From Saprospiraceae bacterium (GTDB lineage: Bacteria > Bacteroidota > Bacteroidia > Chitinophagales > Saprospiraceae): a stretch of DNA of 13,595 nt. How positions within the stretch are numbered: position 1 is the first letter of the stretch; every line of letters begins with the position of its first letter. The stretch covers positions 1 to 13,595 of the forward strand of contig JALVEF010000169.1 in assembly GCA_027031185.1 (NCBI GenBank). The letters are read 5' to 3'. This document shows, in pieces, positions 5,134 to 11,653 of the stretch. The notes beneath the pieces are model-generated. The model did not search any database and was not told the DNA's origin. It worked only from the letters and a program-made list of their open reading frames with translations. The position numbers and the translations under genes are program-made.

Positions 5134-5346
5134 GGCCGTGCAACAAAACCGGTCTTTTGACCGATCAGACATAGCTGCCGGACCCCAATTTTGGTGCCTG
5201 TACGACAGAGGAAAAAAGAAAAAGTGTAACTGTTTAGGTACCCGCTGTTTTTGCGCTAAAAACAGGAGCACCCAAACAGTTACGAAAAAGTTTTTGCGCT
5301 TCGCGCAATAGATTGTTTGGCTATCTTGCGGGGCAAAAACCACCGG
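5134..5346. other. Gap between tRNA-Arg and the BNR-protein gene
   Basis: No gene. It holds a small CGGTC/GACCG hairpin (5150-5163), repeat copy C (5226-5283) and a TTGCGC/GCGCAA hairpin with a TTC loop (about 5293-5307). A TATCTTGC at 5322-5329 weakly resembles the -7 consensus for the downstream gene, but a properly spaced TTTG is not evident. Confidence 0.6.
5226..5283 (+). repeat. 58-bp MITE-like palindromic element, copy C (best unit)
   Basis: The ends are 14-bp inverted repeats with one mismatch (GTAACTGTTTAGGT, and ACCCAAACAGTTAC at 5270-5283). Inside, CTGTTTTT and AAAAACAG form a second perfect stem around GCGCT. The unit therefore folds as two stacked stems separated by an internal loop. 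It has no coding capacity, so it would depend on a transposase elsewhere. Its flanks (AAAGT and GAAAA) show no obvious target duplication. Confidence 0.85.
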
Positions 5347-8300
5347 ATGAGAATCAAACTTCTACTCGCGCTCTGGCTGGTGAGCGCCGGCGGCCTGTTT
5401 GGACAGGCGACCGATACCGTACCCAAAAACATTTACGGCGGCCTGAAGATGCGCAATCTGGCCCCGGCCTTCGTCTCGGGACGCATCGCCGACTTTGCCG
5501 TCAATCCCCGCAATCCCAAAGAATACTTCGTCGCGGCGGCAGCCGGACACATCTGGAAGACCACCAACAACGGCACCACATTCCGGCCGGTATTCGACAA
5601 GCACGGCGTCTATTCCATCGGCTGTCTGAAGATGGACCCCAACGACCCGAACGTGATATGGGCCGGTACCGGCGAAAACAACCACCAACGCGCCATCGGC
5701 TACGGCAACGGCGTCTATAAGTCCGTGGACGGGGGAAAGACGTGGAAGTGCATGGGCCTGAAAGAATCCCGCCAAATCGGGATGATCGCCATTGACCCGA
5801 CCGACAGCGACATTGTCTATGTCGCTGCCGAAGGCTCCATCTGGGCGCCGGGCGGCGACCGCGGCCTGTACAAGACCACCGACGGCGGCAAGACCTGGCA
5901 CCGCATCCTCTACATCAGCGAAAACACCGGCGTCAACAACGTCGTCCTGGATCCGGAAAATCCCCAAATCATCTACGCCACATCCGAGCAGCGCCGACGC
6001 CACGTTCATATCCGCATCGGTGGAGGCCCCGAATCGGCCATCTACAAGTCCACCGACGGCGGCAAGCATTTCTACAAAATTATGAAGGGCATGCCCAAAG
6101 TAGATATAGGAGGCATCGGCATCGCTGTCTCCCCCGTCAACCCCAATGTGGTCTATGCCATCGTCGAAGCCGCACTGGACAAGGGCGGCTTTTATCGCTC
6201 CGAGAACAAGGGCGAATCCTGGAAAAAGATGAGCGACCACTTTGCCTCCGGCCAATACTACAACGAAATCTACTGCGACCCCAAAGACGTCAACAAGGTA
6301 TTCTCCGTCGAGACCGTCTCCAAATACACCACCGACGGCGGCAAGACCTGGCACACGCTGGGCCGCCACAAAAGACACGTGGACGACCATGCACTTTGGA
6401 TAGATCCACATGACACCGACCACTTCCTCATCGGCGGTGACGGCGGCGTCTATGAGACCTATGACTTCGGCCGGCACTACATCCATAAGACCAATTTGCC
6501 CGTCACCCAATTTTATCGCGTAAACGTGGACAACAGCTATCCTTTCTTCTGGGTCTATGGCGGCACACAGGACAACAGCAGCCTGGGCGCACCGTCCGGC
6601 ACCCTGTACTCCGATGGCATCGCCCGCGGCGACTGGGTCATCACCCTCGGAGGCGATGGTTTCTGGCAGGCCGTGGATCCCACCAATCCCGATATCGTCT
6701 ATTCCGAGTACCAGTACGGCAATCTCTTCCGCATTGACAAGAAGAGCGGCGAAAAGCTATTCATCAAACCCCAGGAGCGGCCGGGCGAAAAAATGTATCG
6801 CTGGAACTGGAACACGCCCTTCATCCTCTCACCCCACTCCCCCACCCGCCTGTACATAGGGGCCGAAAAACTCTTCCGAAGCGATGACCGCGGGCAGTCC
6901 TGGCAAGTCATCAGCGGCGACCTGACCGCCCAACTCTCCCGCGACCGGGATACGGTCATGGGCCATTTCTGGAGTGTCGAAGCAGTCGCCAAAAATGTCT
7001 CCACGTCGCTGTACGGCATGGCCGTCTCACTCGACGAGTCGCCGCTGCAGGAAAATCTCATCTACGTCGGTACGGATGACGGCCTGATCCAAGTCACCGA
7101 AGACGCCAAGACCTGGCGCAAGATAGATCACTTCCCCGGCGTACCGCCCCACACCTACGTCAGCGACATCAAATGCTCGCTCCACGACCCCCACACCGTA
7201 TTTGCCGCCTTCGACAACCGCAAGCGCGATGACTTCAACCCTTACTTGCTGGTCTCCCACGACAAGGGACGCAGTTGGACATCCATCGCCGGCGACCTGC
7301 CCGCCAACGGCACCGTCCACAGCATCGAACAAGACCACAAAAATCCCGATCTGCTCTTCGCCGGCACCGAATTCGGGTTGTTTTTCACCACCAACGGCGG
7401 CAAAAACTGGGTCAAACTGGACGCCGGCATGCCCGACGTGGCCGTGCGGGACATTGCCATCCAACGCCGCGACGATGCCCTGGCGATGGCCACCTTCGGG
7501 CGCGGTTTTTACATCCTGGACAACTACGCTCCTTTGCGCGATATCACGCCCCGGTTTCCCGCACAAAAAGCCTACCTGTTTGCCGTCAAAGATGCCTTGC
7601 GCTATGTGCAGCGCAACCGCGGCGGCTACGGCTTCGGCTCCATGGAATACAAGTCCAAAAATCCGCCCTTCGGCGCCACCTTCACTTACTACATCAAGGA
7701 CGTGCCCAAAACCAAGGCAGAGCGGCGCCGCGAACGTGAGAAAAAACTCTTCAAGGAGAAAAAGCGCATCCCTATACCCACGCCGCGGGAGTTGGCCCTG
7801 GAAAAACTGGAAGTCCCGCCCTATCTCGTCTTTTCCATCACCGATGACCAGGGACGCGAAGTGCGCCGCCTGCGCACCAAGTACGGCAAGGGCATCCAAC
7901 GCTTTACCTGGAACCTGCGTGTGCCCTATCAGTCGCCGGTGCGCGCCCCCGGCGGCAAGTTGCAGCCGGTCCGGCATCACGAGGACTTTTATATGGTGCA
8001 GCCGGGCACTTACCACGTCACCCTGATCGGTGTGGTGGACGGCCGCCCCGACACCCTGGCCGGCCCACGTGCCTTCAAGGTGGTACCCTACGAAAATGCC
8101 ATTCTCCGCGCCCCGTCGCTGGCCCAAGTCGTCACCTTCCAAGACAGCATCAACCAACTGGGCAAGACCGTCACGGCTACCAACACCTTTATCCGCGACC
8201 TCGTCAAGGAAGTGGAAGACATCCGCCAAGCTGCCATCGAATGGCCGGGCGTCCCCCTGTCACTGCTGGCTCGGGCTGACAGCTTGCACCGCCGCCTGGA

Positions 8301-8598
8301 CGATCTGGCGTGGAAGATGCACGGCGAAAAGACGCGCGCCAGCAAGGAAGAAGCCATACCCGACATCCCGCCCATCAACCGGCGTTTTGATACCTTGCGA
8401 TGGGCACACGAAAACAGCACGGCCCCTATCACGGCCACCGAGCGCATGCTCATGCGCATCATCCGGGCAGACATCAAGCCTGTGATCCGCGCGCTGAAAA
8501 CCATGCACGAAAAAGAAATCCCCGCCTTGCGGAGCGAGCTGGACAAGTTAGGCGTACCCTGGACGCCGGGCCGCCTGCCGACCGTCCCGAAAGATTGA
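5347..8598 (+). CDS. Exported BNR/Asp-box beta-propeller protein (VPS10/sortilin-like, often labelled glycosyl hydrolase)
   Basis: A 1083-residue protein. The ATG at 5347 gives a clean signal peptide (MRIKLLLALWLVSAGGLFGQ, cleavage likely after 20); the frame also has a TTG at 5317 that would bury it. At least eight Asp-box motifs of the S/T-x-D-x-G-x-x-W type occur near 126, 177, 236, 285, 329, 511, 637 and 681, for example KSVDGGKTW and KTTDGGKTW, indicating one or two propellers over about 30-725. A strongly basic stretch follows (about 791-808), then a beta domain resembling FlgD-type Ig folds (about 825-910) and a helical tail (925-1070). Bacteroidota relatives are usually annotated as glycosyl hydrolases, but I see no catalytic site that proves this. 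No T9SS C-terminal domain is evident, so it is probably periplasmic or exported another way. Confidence 0.88.
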   Translation: MRIKLLLALWLVSAGGLFGQATDTVPKNIYGGLKMRNLAPAFVSGRIADFAVNPRNPKEYFVAAAAGHIWKTTNNGTTFRPVFDKHGVYSIGCLKMDPNDPNVIWAGTGENNHQRAIGYGNGVYKSVDGGKTWKCMGLKESRQIGMIAIDPTDSDIVYVAAEGSIWAPGGDRGLYKTTDGGKTWHRILYISENTGVNNVVLDPENPQIIYATSEQRRRHVHIRIGGGPESAIYKSTDGGKHFYKIMKGMPKVDIGGIGIAVSPVNPNVVYAIVEAALDKGGFYRSENKGESWKKMSDHFASGQYYNEIYCDPKDVNKVFSVETVSKYTTDGGKTWHTLGRHKRHVDDHALWIDPHDTDHFLIGGDGGVYETYDFGRHYIHKTNLPVTQFYRVNVDNSYPFFWVYGGTQDNSSLGAPSGTLYSDGIARGDWVITLGGDGFWQAVDPTNPDIVYSEYQYGNLFRIDKKSGEKLFIKPQERPGEKMYRWNWNTPFILSPHSPTRLYIGAEKLFRSDDRGQSWQVISGDLTAQLSRDRDTVMGHFWSVEAVAKNVSTSLYGMAVSLDESPLQENLIYVGTDDGLIQVTEDAKTWRKIDHFPGVPPHTYVSDIKCSLHDPHTVFAAFDNRKRDDFNPYLLVSHDKGRSWTSIAGDLPANGTVHSIEQDHKNPDLLFAGTEFGLFFTTNGGKNWVKLDAGMPDVAVRDIAIQRRDDALAMATFGRGFYILDNYAPLRDITPRFPAQKAYLFAVKDALRYVQRNRGGYGFGSMEYKSKNPPFGATFTYYIKDVPKTKAERRREREKKLFKEKKRIPIPTPRELALEKLEVPPYLVFSITDDQGREVRRLRTKYGKGIQRFTWNLRVPYQSPVRAPGGKLQPVRHHEDFYMVQPGTYHVTLIGVVDGRPDTLAGPRAFKVVPYENAILRAPSLAQVVTFQDSINQLGKTVTATNTFIRDLVKEVEDIRQAAIEWPGVPLSLLARADSLHRRLDDLAWKMHGEKTRASKEEAIPDIPPINRRFDTLRWAHENSTAPITATERMLMRIIRADIKPVIRALKTMHEKEIPALRSELDKLGVPWTPGRLPTVPKD

Positions 8599-8662
8599 AC
8601 GACGCAGCGATGAGGCCCTCTTAAAAACGTCATAATTTTCTTCTACCTGGATTATTGATTAA

Positions 8663-8704
8663 TTGAGGAACCGAAGAATTGAAGAATCGAAAAATTGAAG
8701 AATT
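8663..8704. repeat. GAAGAATTGAAGAATCG-type low-complexity tract
   Basis: Repeats of GAAGAAxxGAA words (GAGGAACCGAAGAATTGAAG and onward) lie about 65 bp after the BNR-protein gene and resemble the tract at 3214-3256. It is probably a degenerate short tandem repeat. Confidence 0.55.
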
Positions 8705-8727
8705 TACCCGGGGCAGTAGGACGCTCT

Positions 8728-8828
8728 GCACTTACTTGCCCAAAAGGCGGGGCAAATAGCGCTCATCTTGTTAAAAGCAGAAGCGGGAAGGGGTCAAGCC
8801 CAAATCAAGTAAAGCAAGAAAGTGCGGG
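8728..8828 (+). repeat. About 100-bp element with terminal inverted repeats, copy 1
   Basis: It begins GCACTTACTT and ends AAGAAAGTGCGGG, an inverted repeat with one mismatch. It aligns over its full length, at roughly 80% identity by eye, with the reverse complement of 13301-13403, including the conserved blocks GCGGGGCAAAT, GCGCTCATCTTG and AAATCAAG. No coding capacity. Confidence 0.75.
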
Positions 8829-8831
8829 GCC

Positions 8832-8879
8832 GTTACACCGCTACTCCGTTGCACCTCTACTCCGTTGCACCGCTGCTCC
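8832..8879. repeat. Three tandem 16-bp units
   Basis: Units at 8832, 8848 and 8864 read GTTACACCGCTACTCC, GTTGCACCTCTACTCC and GTTGCACCGCTGCTCC. The period equals that of the array at 198-331 but the sequence is unrelated. It directly follows the 100-bp element. Confidence 0.8.
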
Positions 8880-8916
8880 GCTCACATCCTTTCAAACACA
8901 TTTGGAAGTACCAATT

Positions 8917-8948
8917 AGCCTTTTGCCGGCGGGCGCCGGCAAAAGGCT
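8917..8948. repeat. Palindrome with GGGC loop, copy 2
   Basis: AGCCTTTTGCCGGC (8917-8930) pairs perfectly over 14 bp with 8935-8948 around GGGC. The inner 24 bases are identical to 161-184. No T tract follows, so it is more like a dispersed palindrome than a standard terminator, though it could slow convergent transcripts. Confidence 0.7.
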
Positions 8949-9024
8949 TGGTTCGTTTTTGGACCAAGCGCAATATCGGAGCCAGGTCTAAAACCATGCA
9001 CGCCCGAAGGGTGTGCAATCTTAC

Positions 9025-9687
9025 TCAAAAAGGGCGCATGGCCGAGATCATCTCCCGTTTGCCTGGCGGGCCGGGTAGCTTGTGCACTTGGAATCCGGCA
9101 GCTTGCAGGGCACGTCGCACCGCTCCCTTGGCACTATACGTCACCAAAAGGCCTTCGGGCAGCAACGCATCAAACAACTTGCGGAAAATGTCCTCCGTCC
9201 ACAACTCGGGCTGGACACCCGGCGCAAAAGCATCAAAATAAATCAGATGAAACGCCATGTCCGGCTCCCAGGACTCCAGCCGCACGGGCAGCTTTCGCAG
9301 GGAGAAATGGGGAGAGAGGCGGACGGGGGATTCTGCCGTGGCTTCGTGGATGCGATACAAGTATTCAGGCGAGATGCCCAATAGACGGGGATAATTGAGT
9401 GCGAAGATTTCCGCCGTGGCCGGCGGATAGGGTTCGATTCCGGTGTAGTCAATGGACAACTCGCGCCGGTCGGCCTCCAGGAAGCTCAATAAGGCATTGA
9501 GCCCGGTGCCGAGACCGACTTCCAATATCTTGACAGGTGGCGGTGTGCCGATAAACTGCAATAAGCCGGCCTGGATAAACACATGCCGACTCTCCTGGAT
9601 AGCGCCAAAGCGGGAGTGGTACGTCACGCCCCAGCGCGAAGATTCCAATGTGTGTGACCCATCATTGGTGAGTATGAGCTGGTTCAC
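9025..9687 (-). CDS. mnmD: tRNA 5-aminomethyl-2-thiouridine methyltransferase, stand-alone MnmD
   Basis: A 220-residue SAM-dependent methyltransferase equivalent to the N-terminal half of E. coli MnmC, without the FAD oxidase domain. Motifs in order: DGSHTL (10-14), HSRFGAIQESRHVFI (24-38), the SAM glycine loop EVGLGTGLN (56-64), E85 after the second strand, YFDAFAPGVQPELW (150-163), TYSAKGAVRRALQAAGF (183-199) and PGPPGKREM (205-213). It should methylate the aminomethyl group to form mnm5(s2)U34 in tRNAs. The start is GTG at 9687, because a TAG stop immediately precedes it in frame and no ATG follows before the first motif. In E. coli, tRNA-Arg(UCU), the tRNA type encoded at 5018, carries mnm5U. 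The gene converges with the BNR-protein gene. Confidence 0.93.
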   Translation of the reverse strand: MNQLILTNDGSHTLESSRWGVTYHSRFGAIQESRHVFIQAGLLQFIGTPPPVKILEVGLGTGLNALLSFLEADRRELSIDYTGIEPYPPATAEIFALNYPRLLGISPEYLYRIHEATAESPVRLSPHFSLRKLPVRLESWEPDMAFHLIYFDAFAPGVQPELWTEDIFRKLFDALLPEGLLVTYSAKGAVRRALQAAGFQVHKLPGPPGKREMISAMRPF

Positions 9688-9843
9688 CTATTTTTGCTTT
9701 TAGGGGGTAGTGCAGCGCCTGGCGTTCCGGACAAGCATTCCGGCTCCTTTCCAGCTCAATTCCTTCCGCCCGGGCCCTGTTCCGGGCACAAAAAGCCCGT
9801 CCGGCACCGGCGCTACTTGCCCTTGACGGGCCTGATGCAATGC

Positions 9844-9889
9844 GCTTTCGTTCATTGCGGCGTTGGGCAACGCCGCAATGAACGAAAGC
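9844..9889. repeat. Perfect 46-bp palindrome with GGGC loop
   Basis: Left arm 9844-9864 (GCTTTCGTTCATTGCGGCGTT) in reverse complement equals right arm 9869-9889, giving 21 perfect base pairs around GGGC. ATGC (9840-9843) and GCAT (9892-9895) extend it past a 2-nt bulge. It lies 16 bp beyond the lipoprotein stop codon. No T tract follows on either strand. A near-identical peptide can be read from both strands here simply because of the symmetry. Confidence 0.85.
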
Positions 9890-9905
9890 AAGCATGGTGA
9901 CAAAA

Positions 9906-10031
9906 TTACTCGGAGATATTAGCTTCGATTTGATTGGGGCAGCCATATCCTCTGTGGCAAGAACTGGCTGTCAGTACCACCAGGGCCAAACCGATAACTA
10001 CGAAGAGCTTGAAGAAATTGGATCTATTCAT
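9906..10031 (-). CDS. Tiny putative lipoprotein (41 aa)
   Basis: An ATG at 10029-10031 opens a 41-residue frame ending in TAA at 9906-9908. It begins MNRSNFFKLFVVIGLALVVL, a basic start and a hydrophobic helix, followed by a lipobox-like LTASSC with C25 as the predicted lipidated cysteine. The mature part would be only about 17 residues (CHRGYGCPNQIEANISE) with one further Cys at 31. From memory, very short lipoproteins with a YGCP-type motif occur in Bacteroidota, but I cannot name the family. A well-spaced promoter at 10102-10135 points to it, and the large palindrome follows its stop. Function unknown. It is shorter than most gene finders report. Confidence 0.7.
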   Translation of the reverse strand: MNRSNFFKLFVVIGLALVVLTASSCHRGYGCPNQIEANISE

Positions 10032-10101
10032 GACTGGTTTGTTTGTCTCACAACGAAATGTCCTTTGTCGTTAGTATCCGGATAAAACCGAATATCCTGC
10101 A

Positions 10102-10135
10102 CAAAAATACCTGTTTCGCCAACACTATGCCAAAA
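10102..10135 (-). promoter_or_regulatory. Bacteroidota-type promoter for the 41-aa lipoprotein
   Basis: On the minus strand TATTTTTG (10102-10109) fits TAnnTTTG, and TTTTG (10131-10135) lies exactly 21 nt upstream. Initiation near 10095 would give a 5' UTR of about 65 nt. It is one of the best promoter matches in the window and supports the small gene being real. Confidence 0.6.
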
Positions 10136-10228
10136 TTCTCTTGCTAACAACCAAATTTCCTGTAAAAACAGGAGGAATACCGGGAAAATGTCACAAATGC
10201 TGTTACTTTGCCCGGAGAAACTGCGGGC

Positions 10229-11584
10229 ATGAGAATACACCTGATAGCCATCGGTGGCGCCGTGATGCACAATCTTGCCATTGCGCTTGCGCGCAATGGG
10301 CATACCGTCACCGGCTCTGATGATGAGATATACAATCCGTCGCGCGACCGGCTCCGCCGGCACGGCCTGCTGCCCAAGACGATGGGTTGGGATCCCGCAC
10401 GCATCACGCGCGACCTGGATCTGGTCATCGTCGGCAAGCACGCACGTGCGGACAATCCCGAGCTTTTGCGTGCCGAAGCACTGGGCATCCCCGCGCGTTC
10501 CTTCCCCGAATTTATTTACGAACACAGCAAAGACAAAACGCGCGTGGTGGTGACGGGCAGCCATGGTAAGACCACGACCACGGCCATGATCATGCACGTG
10601 TTGCGACACAGCGGGACGGACTTCGACTATTTGGTCGGCTCCCGGCTCCAGGGCTTTGACACCATGGTGCGCCTGTCGGATGCGCCCGTCATGGTCATCG
10701 AAGGCGACGAATATCCGGCTTCGCCCCGGGACCTGCGCCCCAAGATGTTGTTTTACAAGCCCAATATCGCCGTCACCACGGGCATCGCCTGGGATCACAT
10801 CAACGTCTTTCCCACTTTTGAGGATTATGTGCATCAGTTTGGTCTGCTACTGGATGCGCTGGCTCCCCGGGCGACCTGGATTTATTACGGAGCGGATCCC
10901 GTCCTGCGCAAGCTGGCACGCCAGCGGCGGCGCGATGTGACCGCCATCCCGTACCGCGGCTTTCGCAATGTGGGCCAACCGGGAGAAACAGCCATTCGCG
11001 ACGGGCACGGCCAATCCATTCCGCTGCAGGTTTTTGGGCGCCACAATTTGCAAAATCTGAAAGCTGCCTACTATGCCGTGAAGGCACTGGGACTGTCCGA
11101 CCGGCATTTTTTTGAAGCCGTGGCCGGCTTTTCGGGCACGGCGCGGCGGCTGGAAGTGATCTACCGCAACGCGCGCGGCACCGCTTATCTGGACTTTGCC
11201 CATGCGCCGTCCAAGCTGCGCGCCACGGTGCAGGCCGTCAGGGCCCGCCATCCCGGCCGGCCGCTCACCGCCTGCTTTGAACTCCACACCTTCAGCAGTC
11301 TCAACAAGGACTTTTTACCACACTACCGCGGCGCCATGGCCGCCGCCGACCGGGCCTTTGTCTTTTACAGCCCCCACACTCTGAAGATGAAGCGGCTGCC
11401 CCATTTCTCGCCGGATGATGTGCGGCGGGCCTTCGGTGGCAAGGTACAAGTCTTCACGGATCGAGATTTATTGGAAAAGGCCGTCTTGTCAGAAAAAGGA
11501 CAATCACAGACGCTGTTGCTGATGTCTTCCGGCACATTCGATGGGATGGACACCAAAGCATTAGCCGAGCGCCTTTTTGATTAA
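10229..11584 (+). CDS. mpl: UDP-N-acetylmuramate:L-alanyl-gamma-D-glutamyl-meso-diaminopimelate ligase
   Basis: A Mur-ligase family enzyme of 451 residues that attaches recovered L-Ala-gamma-D-Glu-meso-DAP tripeptide to UDP-MurNAc, using ATP, in peptidoglycan recycling in the cytoplasm. The N-terminal Rossmann domain begins MRIHLIAIGGAVMHNLA. The ATP loop is GSHGKTTTT (110-118), followed by EGDEYPASP (158-166), AWDHINVFPTFEDY (187-200), GRHNLQN (270-276), GTARRLE (303-309) and DFAHAPSKL (322-330), with a C-terminal domain containing ELHTFSSLN. EGDEY and IAWDHINVFPTF distinguish Mpl from MurC. The ATG at 10229 is preferred over an in-frame TTG at 10208. A TTACTTTG at 10203-10210 is one base off the -7 consensus, which would leave a very short leader. 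Confidence 0.93.
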   Translation: MRIHLIAIGGAVMHNLAIALARNGHTVTGSDDEIYNPSRDRLRRHGLLPKTMGWDPARITRDLDLVIVGKHARADNPELLRAEALGIPARSFPEFIYEHSKDKTRVVVTGSHGKTTTTAMIMHVLRHSGTDFDYLVGSRLQGFDTMVRLSDAPVMVIEGDEYPASPRDLRPKMLFYKPNIAVTTGIAWDHINVFPTFEDYVHQFGLLLDALAPRATWIYYGADPVLRKLARQRRRDVTAIPYRGFRNVGQPGETAIRDGHGQSIPLQVFGRHNLQNLKAAYYAVKALGLSDRHFFEAVAGFSGTARRLEVIYRNARGTAYLDFAHAPSKLRATVQAVRARHPGRPLTACFELHTFSSLNKDFLPHYRGAMAAADRAFVFYSPHTLKMKRLPHFSPDDVRRAFGGKVQVFTDRDLLEKAVLSEKGQSQTLLLMSSGTFDGMDTKALAERLFD

Positions 11585-11607
11585 ATGCGCGTTTCCGGAT
11601 ACCTTTG
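11576..11607 (+). promoter_or_regulatory. Bacteroidota-type promoter for the secreted esterase, overlapping the end of mpl
   Basis: TTTG (11576-11579) and TACCTTTG (11600-11607) are separated by 20 nt, an exact fit to the TTTG-N19-21-TAnnTTTG pattern. The upstream element lies within the last codons of mpl. Transcription would start near 11613, about 40 nt before the esterase ATG, so the two genes need not form an operon. Confidence 0.65.
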
Positions 11608-11653
11608 TGAAAGTCAGTAGAAATTTGACTTGGCTATCAACATCCCCAATATT

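Larger units (their letters stand above)
8599..9024. other. Gene-free repeat cluster between the BNR-protein gene and mnmD
   Basis: No credible gene on either strand. It contains a purine-rich tract (8663-8704), a roughly 100-bp inverted-terminus element (8728-8828), three 16-bp tandem units (8832-8879) and a perfect 14-bp-stem hairpin (8917-8948). A further CTTGGT/ACCAAG hairpin lies at about 8947-8969. Both flanking genes converge here, but no classical terminator with a T tract is seen. Confidence 0.7.

Noticed and set aside
1718..5283. Composite transposon formed by the MITE-like copies
   Set aside because: All copies have the same orientation and the genes between them are ordinary cellular genes with no transposase; independent insertions are the simpler explanation.
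5089..5343. Minus-strand 84-aa frame after tRNA-Arg
   Set aside because: It is built from the repeat element and the tRNA terminator in antisense; no domain or start signal.
5362..6510. Long antisense frame (382 aa) opposite the BNR-protein gene, with others at 7027-8229 and 12203-12988
   Set aside because: Long antisense frames are expected opposite GC-rich genes with strong codon bias; their compositions are low-complexity and the sense proteins have clear domains.
9662..9946. Minus-strand 94-aa frame, and a similar peptide (AFVHCGV.QRRNERK) on the plus strand
   Set aside because: The shared peptide comes from reading a perfect palindrome on both strands; the frame overlaps mnmD's start and the better-supported lipoprotein gene and has no recognisable domain.
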